Shown here: piece by piece, positions 18,993-29,098 of the stretch
Numbering within the stretch: the first letter of the stretch is position 1
Layout of the letters: each line of letters begins with the position of its first letter
Origin: Candidatus Nitrosotenuis sp.
GTDB taxonomy: Archaea > Thermoproteota > Nitrososphaeria > Nitrososphaerales > Nitrosopumilaceae
Direction: 5' to 3'
Length of the DNA: 39,449 nucleotides
Assembly (NCBI GenBank): GCA_016844685.1
Contig: JAENJF010000002.1
Location: 1-39,449, forward strand
Program-made: the position numbers and the translations under genes
Notes under the pieces: generated by a model
What the model was told of the DNA's origin: nothing
What the model saw: only the letters and a program-made list of their open reading frames with translations
The model's database searches: none

Positions 18993-20177
18993 CTACGCCT
19001 CAACAGTTTTCTCCTGTTTTTTTAGCTCTTCAATCAACAATGGAATAATATCTTCCATTCTTCCTTTTATGAATAGATCTGATTCATCTTTCATTTGAGA
19101 ATTTTCATCTGGATTTATTGCAACAACAAGTTCTGCTTCTTTCATTCCCGCAATGTGTTGAATTGCTCCACTGATTCCAACTGCAACATATACCATAGGG
19201 TTTACTTTTCTTCCACTGGTTCCAATTACTCGATCAGGTATCATATAATTATTTGAGAGGGATTGATTTACTGGAAATGGCTTTTTTGATATTGGTAATG
19301 AGACGCCTATTTCAGCTTTCAAGACTTTTGCAAAATGTTCTATGAGTTTGATATTTTCATCAGGAGAATCTTTTATTCCGCGTCCAAAACTAACTATGGC
19401 TTTACAGCTATCAAAATCAACTTCACTTTTGATTACCTTTCTGCTAAGGATTTTTACTGCAAGGTCTTTTTGGTCAATAGTTGGTATGAAATCTAAAACT
19501 ATGCCAGTTCTGGATTCATCAGGCGTGATTGCTTCAAAGACGCCAGGTATGATACTGCAGGATTGCGGGTGATAATCTCTTTCTATTGCGGGATTTTTAT
19601 TATCAAGGCATAGAATTGTAGTCCACAGAAAACCAGAAAAATCAGGTCGATACATTTCAATTGTTTTTTCATAAGTTACAGGCTTTCCAGCTGTTTTACT
19701 TTGATGTGTAATTGTTACGTCGTTTATCTCGAGTTTGTTAATATCGGAGGCAAGACCTGATTCAAGTTCGGTTAAAACAGTTGATGATAAATGCCTGCCA
19801 ATACTATCTGCAGCAAAGAACATGTAGCGGGGTCTTTTGAATTCTGCTCCATAGGTTGGCTCAATCTTTGTTGCAAGATCTTTGTCTGACGCAATTTGAC
19901 AAATTACTTTTGTGTAAATTGTATTTCTCATTTCTTTTAGTTCTGGATGATCAGCACAAATTACTGCATCTGCCCCATACTCGATTAATTGATTAGCCAG
20001 ATCTTTTACTTGATGTCCCAATAATACTGCGATGACTTTTTCATTCGATTGATATTTTTTATTGAAATCATCAAAGAGCCTTCTTGCCTCACCAAGCATC
20101 TCAAGACTTACCGGAACTAGTTTTCCATCCTCTAATTCCATTACAACATGAACATGCCTGTATTTTCCTTCAGTCAT
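18993..20177 (-). CDS. fixB: Electron transfer flavoprotein alpha subunit (FixB/EtfA)
   Basis: VIGTSGRKVNPMVYVAVGISGAIQHIAGMKEAELVVAINPDENSQM... ETF-alpha FAD signature. Confidence 0.93.
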   Translation of the reverse strand: MTEGKYRHVHVVMELEDGKLVPVSLEMLGEARRLFDDFNKKYQSNEKVIAVLLGHQVKDLANQLIEYGADAVICADHPELKEMRNTIYTKVICQIASDKDLATKIEPTYGAEFKRPRYMFFAADSIGRHLSSTVLTELESGLASDINKLEINDVTITHQSKTAGKPVTYEKTIEMYRPDFSGFLWTTILCLDNKNPAIERDYHPQSCSIIPGVFEAITPDESRTGIVLDFIPTIDQKDLAVKILSRKVIKSEVDFDSCKAIVSFGRGIKDSPDENIKLIEHFAKVLKAEIGVSLPISKKPFPVNQSLSNNYMIPDRVIGTSGRKVNPMVYVAVGISGAIQHIAGMKEAELVVAINPDENSQMKDESDLFIKGRMEDIIPLLIEELKKQEKTVEA

Positions 20178-21052
20178 TTTATCACCATTGCAGATAAGGC
20201 TTCCTTGATTTTTGAAACCGCTTTTCTAATATGTTCTGGATTTGAACCGTCCAGGACCTCGGCCTTTCTGTTTGCTTTTCCCTTGGGAATCCTTTCAACC
20301 TTGTAAACAATTGTTGGTGAACCTGGAAGGCCAACTAGTGTCTGATCAACTCCTAGTTGTTGTACATTGAAAACTTTGAGATATTGTTTGTAATTGTCAG
20401 CTCTGATTTTTGCTTCTTTTTGATATTTTTCATACGCGAGCCTTTCAGAGACAGTGTTAAAGGTTGCTTTGTAGGAAGGATCAATTGCTATAAACACGGG
20501 AAGCGGTGCCTGCACTTCTTCAACAACGTCGTAAAATCCCTGAAGGCTAACAATTCTTTTGATTGTAATAGTCCGAGTTTGTACGTCTACATGATAATCA
20601 ATTACATTTCCAAAGAATGTATATCCAAGCTTCCAAGCAGTCTGAGGCCCAGTTTGCCCCGTTTCACCGTCAGATGCACGATGCCCTGAAAAAACAATGT
20701 CAGCTTTATCTTCTAGTTTTTGAATACCTGCTCTTAGAACCTCGGCAGTAGCAAGAGTGTCAGCCCCAGCAAAAATTCTATCGGAATACAAATGAAGTTC
20801 TTCAGCATCACAGGTTTGCTGGGCTTGTTGAAGAGCCATCTCCCCCATTGGTGGACCCATAGTTGTTACTGCGATTCTTGCACCATACCTTACTTTGGCA
20901 TAAAATGCAGCTTTTGCTGCAACCGCACTGTGTGGACCTAGAGTGCTTTTTGTTTCGGCACGGTTAAGTGTTCCATCTGGATTGTAGCTAACACTGCCTT
21001 CTGAAAAGTCTGGTTCTAGTTTTATAATCACAGCCAAGTTAAGTTGTGTCAT
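20174..21052 (-). CDS. fixA: Electron transfer flavoprotein beta subunit (FixA/EtfB)
   Basis: AVAAKAAFYAKVRYGARIAVTTMGPP, SGHRASDGETGQTGPQTAWKLGY; overlaps fixB. Confidence 0.92.
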   Translation of the reverse strand: MTQLNLAVIIKLEPDFSEGSVSYNPDGTLNRAETKSTLGPHSAVAAKAAFYAKVRYGARIAVTTMGPPMGEMALQQAQQTCDAEELHLYSDRIFAGADTLATAEVLRAGIQKLEDKADIVFSGHRASDGETGQTGPQTAWKLGYTFFGNVIDYHVDVQTRTITIKRIVSLQGFYDVVEEVQAPLPVFIAIDPSYKATFNTVSERLAYEKYQKEAKIRADNYKQYLKVFNVQQLGVDQTLVGLPGSPTIVYKVERIPKGKANRKAEVLDGSNPEHIRKAVSKIKEALSAMVIK

Positions 21053-21076
21053 TCATCTCTCCATTTACCAATCAAA

Positions 21077-21274
21077 TCAATTCACAATAACTGACTTTAC
21101 ATTTACAAACTCTTTTAATCCATAATTTGATAGCTCTTGTCCTATACCAGAATTTTTGATATTGCCAAAAATAATTCTCGAATCTTTTACTTCATGATTG
21201 ACTTGTTCGGAGGAGATTGCATCATATTCAGCAAAAATTTCTTCAGTGGCTGGATTAATGGTAGTAATCTTCAT
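21077..21274 (-). pseudogene. Internally deleted aldehyde (succinate-semialdehyde-type) dehydrogenase remnant
   Basis: 65 aa joining an ALDH N-terminus (MKITTINPATEEIFAEYDAISSEQV) to an ALDH C-terminus (FGNIKNSGIGQELSNYGLKEFVNVKSVIVN); the ~400-residue catalytic core is absent. Confidence 0.8.
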
Positions 21275-21559
21275 GATAGCCCTCTAGGAGGGAGATTAAT
21301 AAATATTGGTAGTACAAACCATTTATTACCAATCATTACCACTAGATATATCCTATAGTCCACAACGGAAATCATAAGCAAGTAAAACGACAGAGAGCAA
21401 AGACATCTTTGCAGTTTATGCATAATGTTTCCTCAAATACAAAGAAAAGAAGCAATTAGGAACTTGAACCAAGTATTTCTCTTATAAATCACCAAAAAAG
21501 AATGCAAAATACGAAAAAATTACTAAAAATGGGTTTTACATAGAATAAAAAATGTCGAG

Positions 21560-23029
21560 CTAAAATTGTATCAAATTCCTAACTATTTGGCTTTCCTCAG
21601 TGATAATTTTGCCTGGATTTAATACGTTGTCTGGATCAAACAGTTTTTTGAGTTCTCTAAAAATTTTGTAATTCTTATTTCCATATTGTAGCTTTACAAA
21701 CTCAGATCTAGGTAAACCGTCTCCATGTTCTGCAGTAATTGTTCCACCCATTTTAATTACCTTAATGAAAAAAATTTTTGCTATCTTCTTTAGCAGTTTC
21801 TTATCTTTTCTTTTTGAGATTAAACGAATGTGCAAATTGCCGTTACCAGCATGTCCATAAATAATAGATTTGGTATCAAATCGCCGGTTAATTCCGTTGA
21901 TTATTGAGATTAATTTATCAAGATCTTCAACAGGTACTGCAGCATCTTCAATCATATGAGGAATTCTCATATTTTTTGGAATAAACTTAAGATTATAAGA
22001 CAAGGCCAAATCTCTGAATCTCCACCATCTCTCAATATCGAGTTCGGCATAAAGTTCACAGACTATTCTTCCGAGAATTATTTTCTTCAGTTTAGAAATA
22101 TTCTTTTTTAAATTTGTGTCATATTCTACAAATAGCAAACACTTAGTTGAAGGATGAAATCTGTGGCTGATGTTCTTCAAAGTGTGTTCATCGACAAATT
22201 CTAGTGATACAGGTTTTGTTCTTAGAATATTTACACATTCTTTTGTGCTCTTTACAATATCATCATATTCGATAATTAGCAAACATTTCTGTTGAGGAAT
22301 TTTTTTTGTTTTTAATTTAGCTGATACAATGATTCCAAGAGTACCTTCAGACCCTGCTATTATTTTGTGGGAGTCATTTAGATTCTTAATTGCATCCAAT
22401 CTATAACCGCAGGAATTTTTTGTAACATTTGGATATTTCTTTCTATCTATGGCATGTGCAAAATTCGTAATAGCTTTTCCGAATTTTTTGTTAGATGGTA
22501 GCGTAATAACTTCGCCATTTCCTGTAATTATGGTAACTTCGAGTAAATTATCAATTACACTACCGTATTTTAATGATTTACTTCCGCTTGAATTATTTGC
22601 AATCATTCCTCCAACAGAACAGTATGGTCCTATCGAGGGGTTAGGGGCAAAAAAAGATTCTTCCTTCTTTAAAATTAAATCGAGTTTTCCTTTTGTTATT
22701 CCTGGACCTACCGACACAAAATTCTTTCCAACTTTGATATGATTCAAATTTTTTAGATCAAGAATTATACCAGAACCTAATGCCCCACCAACAAGCCCTG
22801 TTGATGCCCCTCTTGGAACAATTGGGATTTTATTTTCTCTAGAAAACTTTATTATTTTTAAAATATCGTTTTGATTTTTTGGAAATACGACAACTTTTGG
22901 TTTAATCTGATATGAGCTTGAATCAACTGAGTAATAATCCAATATTTCTTTGTCCCAAAGAACTTCGCCAGAAATTAGTTCAGCAAGATTTTTTCTAACA
23001 TTGTTTAATAATTCTATGCTAGTAACCAT
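21560..23029 (-). CDS. GlcD/D-lactate/D-2-hydroxyglutarate dehydrogenase-type FAD-linked oxidase
   Basis: VPRGASTGLVGGALGSGIILDLKNLN, SIGPYCSVGGMIANNSSGSKSLKYGS, YGHAGNGNLHIRLI, TITAEHGDGLPR...FDPDNVLNPGKI; lacks an Fe-S domain. Confidence 0.9.
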   Translation of the reverse strand: MVTSIELLNNVRKNLAELISGEVLWDKEILDYYSVDSSSYQIKPKVVVFPKNQNDILKIIKFSRENKIPIVPRGASTGLVGGALGSGIILDLKNLNHIKVGKNFVSVGPGITKGKLDLILKKEESFFAPNPSIGPYCSVGGMIANNSSGSKSLKYGSVIDNLLEVTIITGNGEVITLPSNKKFGKAITNFAHAIDRKKYPNVTKNSCGYRLDAIKNLNDSHKIIAGSEGTLGIIVSAKLKTKKIPQQKCLLIIEYDDIVKSTKECVNILRTKPVSLEFVDEHTLKNISHRFHPSTKCLLFVEYDTNLKKNISKLKKIILGRIVCELYAELDIERWWRFRDLALSYNLKFIPKNMRIPHMIEDAAVPVEDLDKLISIINGINRRFDTKSIIYGHAGNGNLHIRLISKRKDKKLLKKIAKIFFIKVIKMGGTITAEHGDGLPRSEFVKLQYGNKNYKIFRELKKLFDPDNVLNPGKIITEESQIVRNLIQF

Positions 23030-23299
23030 TTTGCCTCAAGTTGATAAGCGAGTTAAAAACATAATTGAATTAAAATGTCACCCCTTTTCATGTATTCAGT
23101 TTAATGATAAATGGAGAAACAGATTAGAAAAATTAGGGTCGGAATACATGAAAACCTAAAAAATGAAAACGGTTTTCAATTTTAAAATAACTAATATAAA
23201 AAGATTCTTGAAAATGTTAAAGTTTTTTATAAAAAATTAAACAGGTGTTAATAAAAAAATATAGAAACCTTATCATCATACCTTCAATTAGATATCATA

Positions 23300-23698
23300 A
23301 TGTCTTCAAATGTAGAAATGATGGATGATGACGGTAAACTAGTAAGTATGGTAATGGAAGGAATTCCAAAGGCAAGGTTTGCACTAGTATGTGACGAAAA
23401 GGGAAAGATTCTTTGGAATAGTCGTCGAAACAATGTGACACATCTTCTTACTGTTGAAGACACAAAAAAATCGATAAAAAGAGCTTTAGAAAACTGGCGT
23501 TTTCGTGATGAATTGTCATCAAAGATTGGAAAAGTCAAATATGCCTTAGCAGTTTATGAAAAACTCATACGGGTAACTGTTCCACTTGCAAATGGCCATA
23601 TGCTATTAGTAAGTATACAAGAAGAAAATCCAGGCCACATAAAAAGCGTCATGAATATTGTAGAGTGGGTCCAAAAACATTCTACCAAATTTCAATAA
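23300..23698 (+). CDS. Small thaumarchaeal conserved protein (DUF6659-like), paralogue of 14248-14601
   Basis: RFALVCDEKGKILWNSRRNNVTHLLT...KIGKVKYALAVYEKLIRVTVPLANGHMLLVSI. Confidence 0.75.
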   Translation: MSSNVEMMDDDGKLVSMVMEGIPKARFALVCDEKGKILWNSRRNNVTHLLTVEDTKKSIKRALENWRFRDELSSKIGKVKYALAVYEKLIRVTVPLANGHMLLVSIQEENPGHIKSVMNIVEWVQKHSTKFQ

Positions 23699-23854
23699 AT
23701 ACCAATAAACAACACTTTCAGGATCTTGGATTAATCAGTATTCGTATTTCTATAACAAATTGTACGTTACAGAAGTTTGAATCAATTGCTCAATCATATC
23801 CAGATATCAAATAGATACCAACTAGTACATTATCATACTAGTGGATTTTAATCC

Positions 23855-25975
23855 CTAGATGTGCTTGCCCCACTGTACAAGTGCGGCTGCTGCTGCAACC
23901 CAGTCTCGAAGGTCATCATACACTGGGACTCCCTCGTTTTCTATTAGCTTTGAAATCTTTTTAGTGTACGGTCCGCCGTTTCCTCCAACCAAAAGCGGTT
24001 TCTTTTTCTGCTTTGAGAATTCCGCCAGATGCTGGATGATTATCTCTTCTAGCGGGTCGTCTTGGAACACGAACCATGGCATTACGATATCCACGTTTGG
24101 ATCGTCCATGAACTTTTGAATTGTGTATCTATAGTCATCTGCGTTTGCGCCACCCGTTACGTCAGCTGGGTTTCCTTTGCCAATTACATATGTTGGTGGA
24201 AAGTGTTCCTTCATTTCCTTTAGTGTCTTTGGCGTTACCTTTGCAAGCTCTAGTCCCAATCTTTCAAAGTGGTCAATTCCTCCAATCATTGGTCCTGCGC
24301 CGTTGCTACACATTGCAGCAGCATTTCCTTTTGCTGCCGGCTGCCAGGCAAGTGCCTTTGCAACTGCTGCCAATTCCTGATAGCTGTCAACTGAGATGAT
24401 TCCTGCTTGCTTGAATGCCCCCATGATTATTGCGTTAGAGCCTCCAAGCGATCCGGTGTGGGATGCTGCCTGCTTTGCGCCAGCCTCTGTTCTGCCACTC
24501 TTCCATATCAGGACCGGTTTTTTCTTTTCCTTCATTACGCGCTTTGCAGTCTCAATGAACTTGCGTCCATCCCCAAAGCCTTCTACGTATAATGCAATTA
24601 CTTTGGTTTGTGGATCGCTTGCCAGATACCATATCATGTCTGCCTCATCAACATCGGAGCGGTTTCCATAGCTGACCATCTTTGATAATCCAAAGGAATC
24701 TGCAGTCTCCAAAAAGCTAATTCCCATGGTACCGCTCTGTGACAGTAATGCAACTGGCCCCAGTTTTGCTCGGACCATTCTTTCCTGCCCTTGGAATGCA
24801 CAATCTAAGCGGTTTGCCGCATTGAACATTCCAATACAGTTTGGACCAATTATTCTGATTTTGTGCTTTTCTGATAATTGTTTAATTTGCGCCTCATAAT
24901 CTGCTCGTTCTCCTCCGAGTTCTTTTCCACCGCCAGACACTATCACAACATTGTGAACTCCCTTCTTTGCACATGATTCAAGAACCGGCGGTGTTACAGA
25001 AAGGTCTACACACACTACTACAAGATCAACTGGTTCAGGAATTGCGTCAACTGAAGGATAGCATTTGATTCCTAAAATTTCATCTGCCTTTGGATTTATT
25101 GGATAGACCTTTCCCTTGTAATCGTGTTTTGCAAGGCTGTCTAAAATAGAGTTTCCAACCTTTCCTGGAGTAGCAGATGCCCCAACCAGTGCCACGGACT
25201 GGGGTGTGAAGAATTTTTCCATGAAAGAGTCATTTGGTTTTTCCTTTGAGATTGCATTTTTGTTTATTTCCTTTGAGAGAATTATTTTCGCATCAACTAC
25301 AAAGTACGATTTTGCATACACCACAACTGGGTTAAAGTCAATGCTGTTCACATATTTAGCGTTGTCAACTCCAATTTTTCCTATTTGGACTAGTGCCTTT
25401 GCAAGCATGTTCAAATCAACAGGCTCGCTTCCTCGGAATCCTTTGAAGAGTTTTGATGACTTTAATTCATTTAGCATGGATTTTGCATCTACAGTAGTGA
25501 TTGGAAGCATTCTGAATGCAACATCCTTGAATACTTCGGTCATTACACCGCCAAGCCCTACCATCATGACTGGGCCAAATTGAGGATCGTTTTGGAGACC
25601 TACTATTAGCTCAATTCCTTTTGGAACCATTTTTTCCAAAAGAACTCCTTTGATTTGGACTCCCTTTTTCTTTGAGAGTCTTTTGTACATGTCATTAAAT
25701 GTTTTTTTAACATCAGAATCATTATTGATTCCCACCTTTACTCCACCAACATCTGTTTTGTGGAGTATTTGTGGAGAAACTATTTTCATTACTAGAGGAT
25801 AGCCAATTTTCTTTGCGGCCTTTACTGCTTCGTCTGCAGAGTTTACCATGGCATATGGTGGAACTTTTACGCCGTATGTCTTGAGTATGGATTTTGAGGC
25901 TTCTTCGGTAATTACTTTATGTGTTGTCTTTATTGTCTCTTCAAAAATTTTTTGAGTTGAACTCAATGTGATCAA
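23855..25975 (-). CDS. ADP-forming acyl-CoA synthetase, fused alpha/beta (3-hydroxypropionyl- or 4-hydroxybutyryl-CoA synthetase type)
   Basis: ATP-grasp half ([48 protein letters not shown]) plus CoA-binding half ([41 protein letters not shown]). Substrate inferred. Confidence 0.9.
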   Translation of the reverse strand: MITLSSTQKIFEETIKTTHKVITEEASKSILKTYGVKVPPYAMVNSADEAVKAAKKIGYPLVMKIVSPQILHKTDVGGVKVGINNDSDVKKTFNDMYKRLSKKKGVQIKGVLLEKMVPKGIELIVGLQNDPQFGPVMMVGLGGVMTEVFKDVAFRMLPITTVDAKSMLNELKSSKLFKGFRGSEPVDLNMLAKALVQIGKIGVDNAKYVNSIDFNPVVVYAKSYFVVDAKIILSKEINKNAISKEKPNDSFMEKFFTPQSVALVGASATPGKVGNSILDSLAKHDYKGKVYPINPKADEILGIKCYPSVDAIPEPVDLVVVCVDLSVTPPVLESCAKKGVHNVVIVSGGGKELGGERADYEAQIKQLSEKHKIRIIGPNCIGMFNAANRLDCAFQGQERMVRAKLGPVALLSQSGTMGISFLETADSFGLSKMVSYGNRSDVDEADMIWYLASDPQTKVIALYVEGFGDGRKFIETAKRVMKEKKKPVLIWKSGRTEAGAKQAASHTGSLGGSNAIIMGAFKQAGIISVDSYQELAAVAKALAWQPAAKGNAAAMCSNGAGPMIGGIDHFERLGLELAKVTPKTLKEMKEHFPPTYVIGKGNPADVTGGANADDYRYTIQKFMDDPNVDIVMPWFVFQDDPLEEIIIQHLAEFSKQKKKPLLVGGNGGPYTKKISKLIENEGVPVYDDLRDWVAAAAALVQWGKHI

Positions 25976-26010
25976 ATCCCTCCATGCTCAATATATTAAA
26001 CTTGCTTTGA

Positions 26011-26697
26011 TCAGAGTTCAAATGCCGACTTGAAATTCTTGTAAAAGGTTTTCATGTTATTTTGTACTAGAGGTATGTTTTGGTCTATTTGGTTCTTAAT
26101 CATGCTTGGATCGATGTATGGAGTTTTTGCTAGGTCTTCTGTGGTGTTTTCAAGCCAAGATAGGATTATTTCTTTATTGACCTCAAAATGGAATTGCACC
26201 CCAACTGCGCTTCCCACCTGAAATGCCTGATTGTACATGCCAGAATATGCAAGCCTTGCTGCATTTTTTGGAATGTCAAATGTGTCACCGTGCCAATGAA
26301 ATACAGTAAATGGGCTTTTGATTCCCTCAAAGAGTTTGGACTTTGAGGCTAAATCCACCTGAACGTCATAATAAAAGCCAATTTCCTTTTTTGCTCCAGG
26401 ATAAACATTTGCGCCAAACGCCTTTGCTATTAGCTGAGAGCCAAGACAAATCCCAAGGACTGGAATTTTTTTGTCAGCTGCCTGGCGAATAAGACTCATT
26501 TCATTTTTTAGATATTCCAGATCATCGTTTGCGCTCTCCGGTGCTCCAAGTACTAGAACTATACTGTGATCAAGGCTTGGAAGTTTTTCCTTTTTTGCAA
26601 AAACAGTCTTTAGCTTGAATCCATCTGATTCAAATAATTCACCTATGGTTCCAGGCCCCTCAAGTCTTGCGTTTTTTATCACAAGTATGTCGGACAT
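26011..26697 (-). CDS. Class I glutamine amidotransferase-like protein
   Basis: KIPVLGICLGSQLIAKAFGANVYPG, VFHWHGDTFDIP, GVQFHFEV triad context. Confidence 0.88.
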   Translation of the reverse strand: MSDILVIKNARLEGPGTIGELFESDGFKLKTVFAKKEKLPSLDHSIVLVLGAPESANDDLEYLKNEMSLIRQAADKKIPVLGICLGSQLIAKAFGANVYPGAKKEIGFYYDVQVDLASKSKLFEGIKSPFTVFHWHGDTFDIPKNAARLAYSGMYNQAFQVGSAVGVQFHFEVNKEIILSWLENTTEDLAKTPYIDPSMIKNQIDQNIPLVQNNMKTFYKNFKSAFEL

Positions 26698-26700
26698 TTT

Positions 26701-27213
26701 TTAACAGCTTGTATTTTCGTTCATCATTTTAAGAAATTCCTGGCCGGAATATTCATGTGGAGTGGAAAATGGAATTACGCCGATTATGGTATAATCCAGC
26801 GTTGTCAATATTTGCATCTTGTTTGCGTCAACACGGGTAACATCAGTTCCCTGAATTTCAGTGTCAAGAAATGAGAAAAATATTTGCGCAACCTGCTTGT
26901 CGTCTGCTGTAAATTTACCATTTACATTTGCCTTAGAGTGTGGAGCGATGCCTGTCCCAGATGTTGTGAATGTTCCAAGCTGTTTTGAGTCATAGAGTAT
27001 GGTAAATTTGTATTTTGTAAAGCTTGTTGGATAATCAGATGGATTACAGACTTCCAGATTTCCGCCATACATGACGGAAAGAAAGTCAAAGTTCTTTGTT
27101 GTCCACTTGAACTGGATGTCATTTGCAGATAGTAAATTCAGCGATGAATAGCCAAGCGATGATACGATTACAATTATTGATACTAGTACTATTATGGTGT
27201 GCTTGTTTGTCAC
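26701..27213 (-). CDS. Hypothetical membrane-anchored protein (LEA14/WHy-like extracellular fold possible)
   Basis: N-terminal TM segment IIVLVSIIVIVSSLGYSSLNLL; beta-rich remainder. Confidence 0.6.
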   Translation of the reverse strand: MTNKHTIIVLVSIIVIVSSLGYSSLNLLSANDIQFKWTTKNFDFLSVMYGGNLEVCNPSDYPTSFTKYKFTILYDSKQLGTFTTSGTGIAPHSKANVNGKFTADDKQVAQIFFSFLDTEIQGTDVTRVDANKMQILTTLDYTIIGVIPFSTPHEYSGQEFLKMMNENTSC

Positions 27214-27240
27214 GAATCAGAGAGTGATTTGGGCTCAATT

Positions 27241-27400
27241 TTAGGTATTGTGAACTACTACCGAAAGTCCGGCAGCCTCTTCCTGCTTCGTTGACCGAGC
27301 TTTTGATCTCCGCAAGCGTGAATTCCCGTAGTTCCTGCAGTAATCTGTCTGAACACATCCAGTTTCGGCTTTACGTGGTGACTGGTAGAGGTTCATATTT
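27241..27400 (-). mobile_element. Solo TnpB 3'-end / IS200-IS605-type right end with candidate omegaRNA
   Basis: Minus-strand ORF tail ...SRLRRSKARSTKQEEAAGLSVVVHNT* resembles tnpB C-termini; RNA 3' end CUGCCG-GACUUU-CGGUAG hairpin followed by UAGUUCAC; no tnpB body upstream. Confidence 0.5.
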
Positions 27401-27572
27401 TTAGTGTGACCTTTTTCAATTTTGCCTGGCTCTGACATTAGTGTATCTTTTGGATTTGCCGTTTTTAACAATTCTGTTTTGCCGCCCGTCATGTCATGGT
27501 TTACGGCGAACAGGTTTTAACCGGTGGATGGTGGTCTTCTCGCTACGTTTCTATAAAATGAAAAAGAGGGTT

Positions 27573-28844
27573 TTATGGCCAAAGGCCTTTTGCTTTGAAT
27601 GCCTCAACAACTCGACCTACTGCCAAAACCATTGCCGCGCGTCTCATGTCCACTTTGTGTTTTCTTGATAATGCAAGGGTATCCTTGAATCCCCGAGTGA
27701 TGTGGTCTTCCATCTTCTTTGCAACCTCATCAAACGTCCAATAGTATCCCATGTTGTTTTGCACCCATTCAAGGTACGAGATACAGACACCGCCAGAGTT
27801 TGCAAGAATGTCTGGAATCATGATTATTTTTTTGCTATACAGAATTGGATCTGCGTCAGGCATCGTAGGACCGTTTGCCGCTTCTGCAATTATTTTGCAG
27901 CTTATTTTCTTTGCAATGCTTGCGGTGATCTGGTTTTCAAGTGCTGCTGGAACCAAGATATCACATTTTGTCGTGAGTAATTCCTCGGTGCTGATTTTTT
28001 TGCTTCCTGGGAATCCGACAACTGAACCGGTCTTGTTTTTGTATTCCAGAACTTTTTTAGAGTCCATTCCTTTTGGATTTACGATTGCGCCTTTAGAGTC
28101 TGATACTGCAATTACTTTTGCGCCCATCTTTTCAAGATATTCTGCAGTATAGGTTGCTGCGTTTCCATATCCCTGCAGCACAACTTTGGCACCTCTTAGC
28201 TTGAGCCCAATTGTTTTTGCTGCCTCTCTGATACAATATGCACATCCAAGTCCAGTTGCAACATTTCTTGCAAGTGAACCTCCAATAGAGAGTGGCTTAC
28301 CTGTAATGACGCCTGGGTCAGATTCGCTTCCATGTAATTTGCTGTAAACGTCCATTATTTGTGCCATTTCTCTTCCAGTTGTGTACACATCTGGTGCTGG
28401 AATGTCTTTCTTTGGTCCAATTATTTCAGAAATAGCATATGCGAATCTTCTTGTAAGGGCTGCAAGTTCGTTAGCACTAAGTTTTTCTTTTTTCGGATTA
28501 ACATAGATGCCTCCTTTTCCTCCACCTAAAGGAACATCAACTACAGCACACTTCCAAGTCATCCAAGAAGAAAGTGCTTTAACTTCCTTTTCCATATACT
28601 CTACTCCCCCTTCTGGATCAAAGTATCTGATACCACCTTTGTAGGGACCTCTATCATTATTGTGTTGGCTTCTAAATCCAGTGAAAGTCCGGATTTTTCC
28701 ATTATCCATCATGACTGGGAGTTTTACTCTTAGAACCTTGTTTGGTTCTGCAAGGTAGTCCCTTAAGCTTTTGTCAATTTTTAGAATTGTACAGGCATCG
28801 TCAAGTTGTTTTAATGCATTCTTCCAAGGATCTGCTAAAATCAA
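27573..28844 (-). CDS. gdhA: Glutamate dehydrogenase
   Basis: GFRSQHNNDRGPYKGGIRYFDPEGGVEYMEKEVKALSSWMTWKCAVVDVPLGGGKGGI; VLQGYGNAATYTAEYL. Confidence 0.95.
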   Translation of the reverse strand: MILADPWKNALKQLDDACTILKIDKSLRDYLAEPNKVLRVKLPVMMDNGKIRTFTGFRSQHNNDRGPYKGGIRYFDPEGGVEYMEKEVKALSSWMTWKCAVVDVPLGGGKGGIYVNPKKEKLSANELAALTRRFAYAISEIIGPKKDIPAPDVYTTGREMAQIMDVYSKLHGSESDPGVITGKPLSIGGSLARNVATGLGCAYCIREAAKTIGLKLRGAKVVLQGYGNAATYTAEYLEKMGAKVIAVSDSKGAIVNPKGMDSKKVLEYKNKTGSVVGFPGSKKISTEELLTTKCDILVPAALENQITASIAKKISCKIIAEAANGPTMPDADPILYSKKIIMIPDILANSGGVCISYLEWVQNNMGYYWTFDEVAKKMEDHITRGFKDTLALSRKHKVDMRRAAMVLAVGRVVEAFKAKGLWP

Positions 28845-28876
28845 ATTTACCGAAATTTATTGGAGTCAGATTCTAT

Positions 28877-29098
28877 TTAAGTTTGTTGAACAAAAGGTGC
28901 TGTCAAGTCTCCATCGGTTTTATTCTTGTCAAAAATCGTCGGGCGGGGTTTTAGTTTCAACGGATACCATCTATTGCCATCATAAACCATCAAAATATTT
29001 CCATCAATTCTATAATCTATCACTTTCTTACATTTATGACTAGGAAGTTCTTCTGCTATTATCTCTAATCTACATTTTGGACATTGACTAAAATTCAT
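28877..29098 (-). CDS. Small zinc-ribbon-like protein (73 aa)
   Basis: MNFSQCPKCRLEIIAEELPSHKCKKVIDYRIDGN... CxxC plus HxC. Confidence 0.6.
   Translation of the reverse strand: MNFSQCPKCRLEIIAEELPSHKCKKVIDYRIDGNILMVYDGNRWYPLKLKPRPTIFDKNKTDGDLTAPFVQQT

Noticed and set aside
23800-23850. Two ACTAGT palindromes (…ACTAGTacattatcatACTAGT…)
   Set aside because: Short, common in AT-rich DNA; no further support as a regulatory site.
23855-25975. Precise substrate (3-hydroxypropionate vs 4-hydroxybutyrate) of the ADP-forming acyl-CoA synthetase
   Set aside because: Both paralogues exist in AOA and cannot be separated by eye; needs phylogeny against characterised enzymes.
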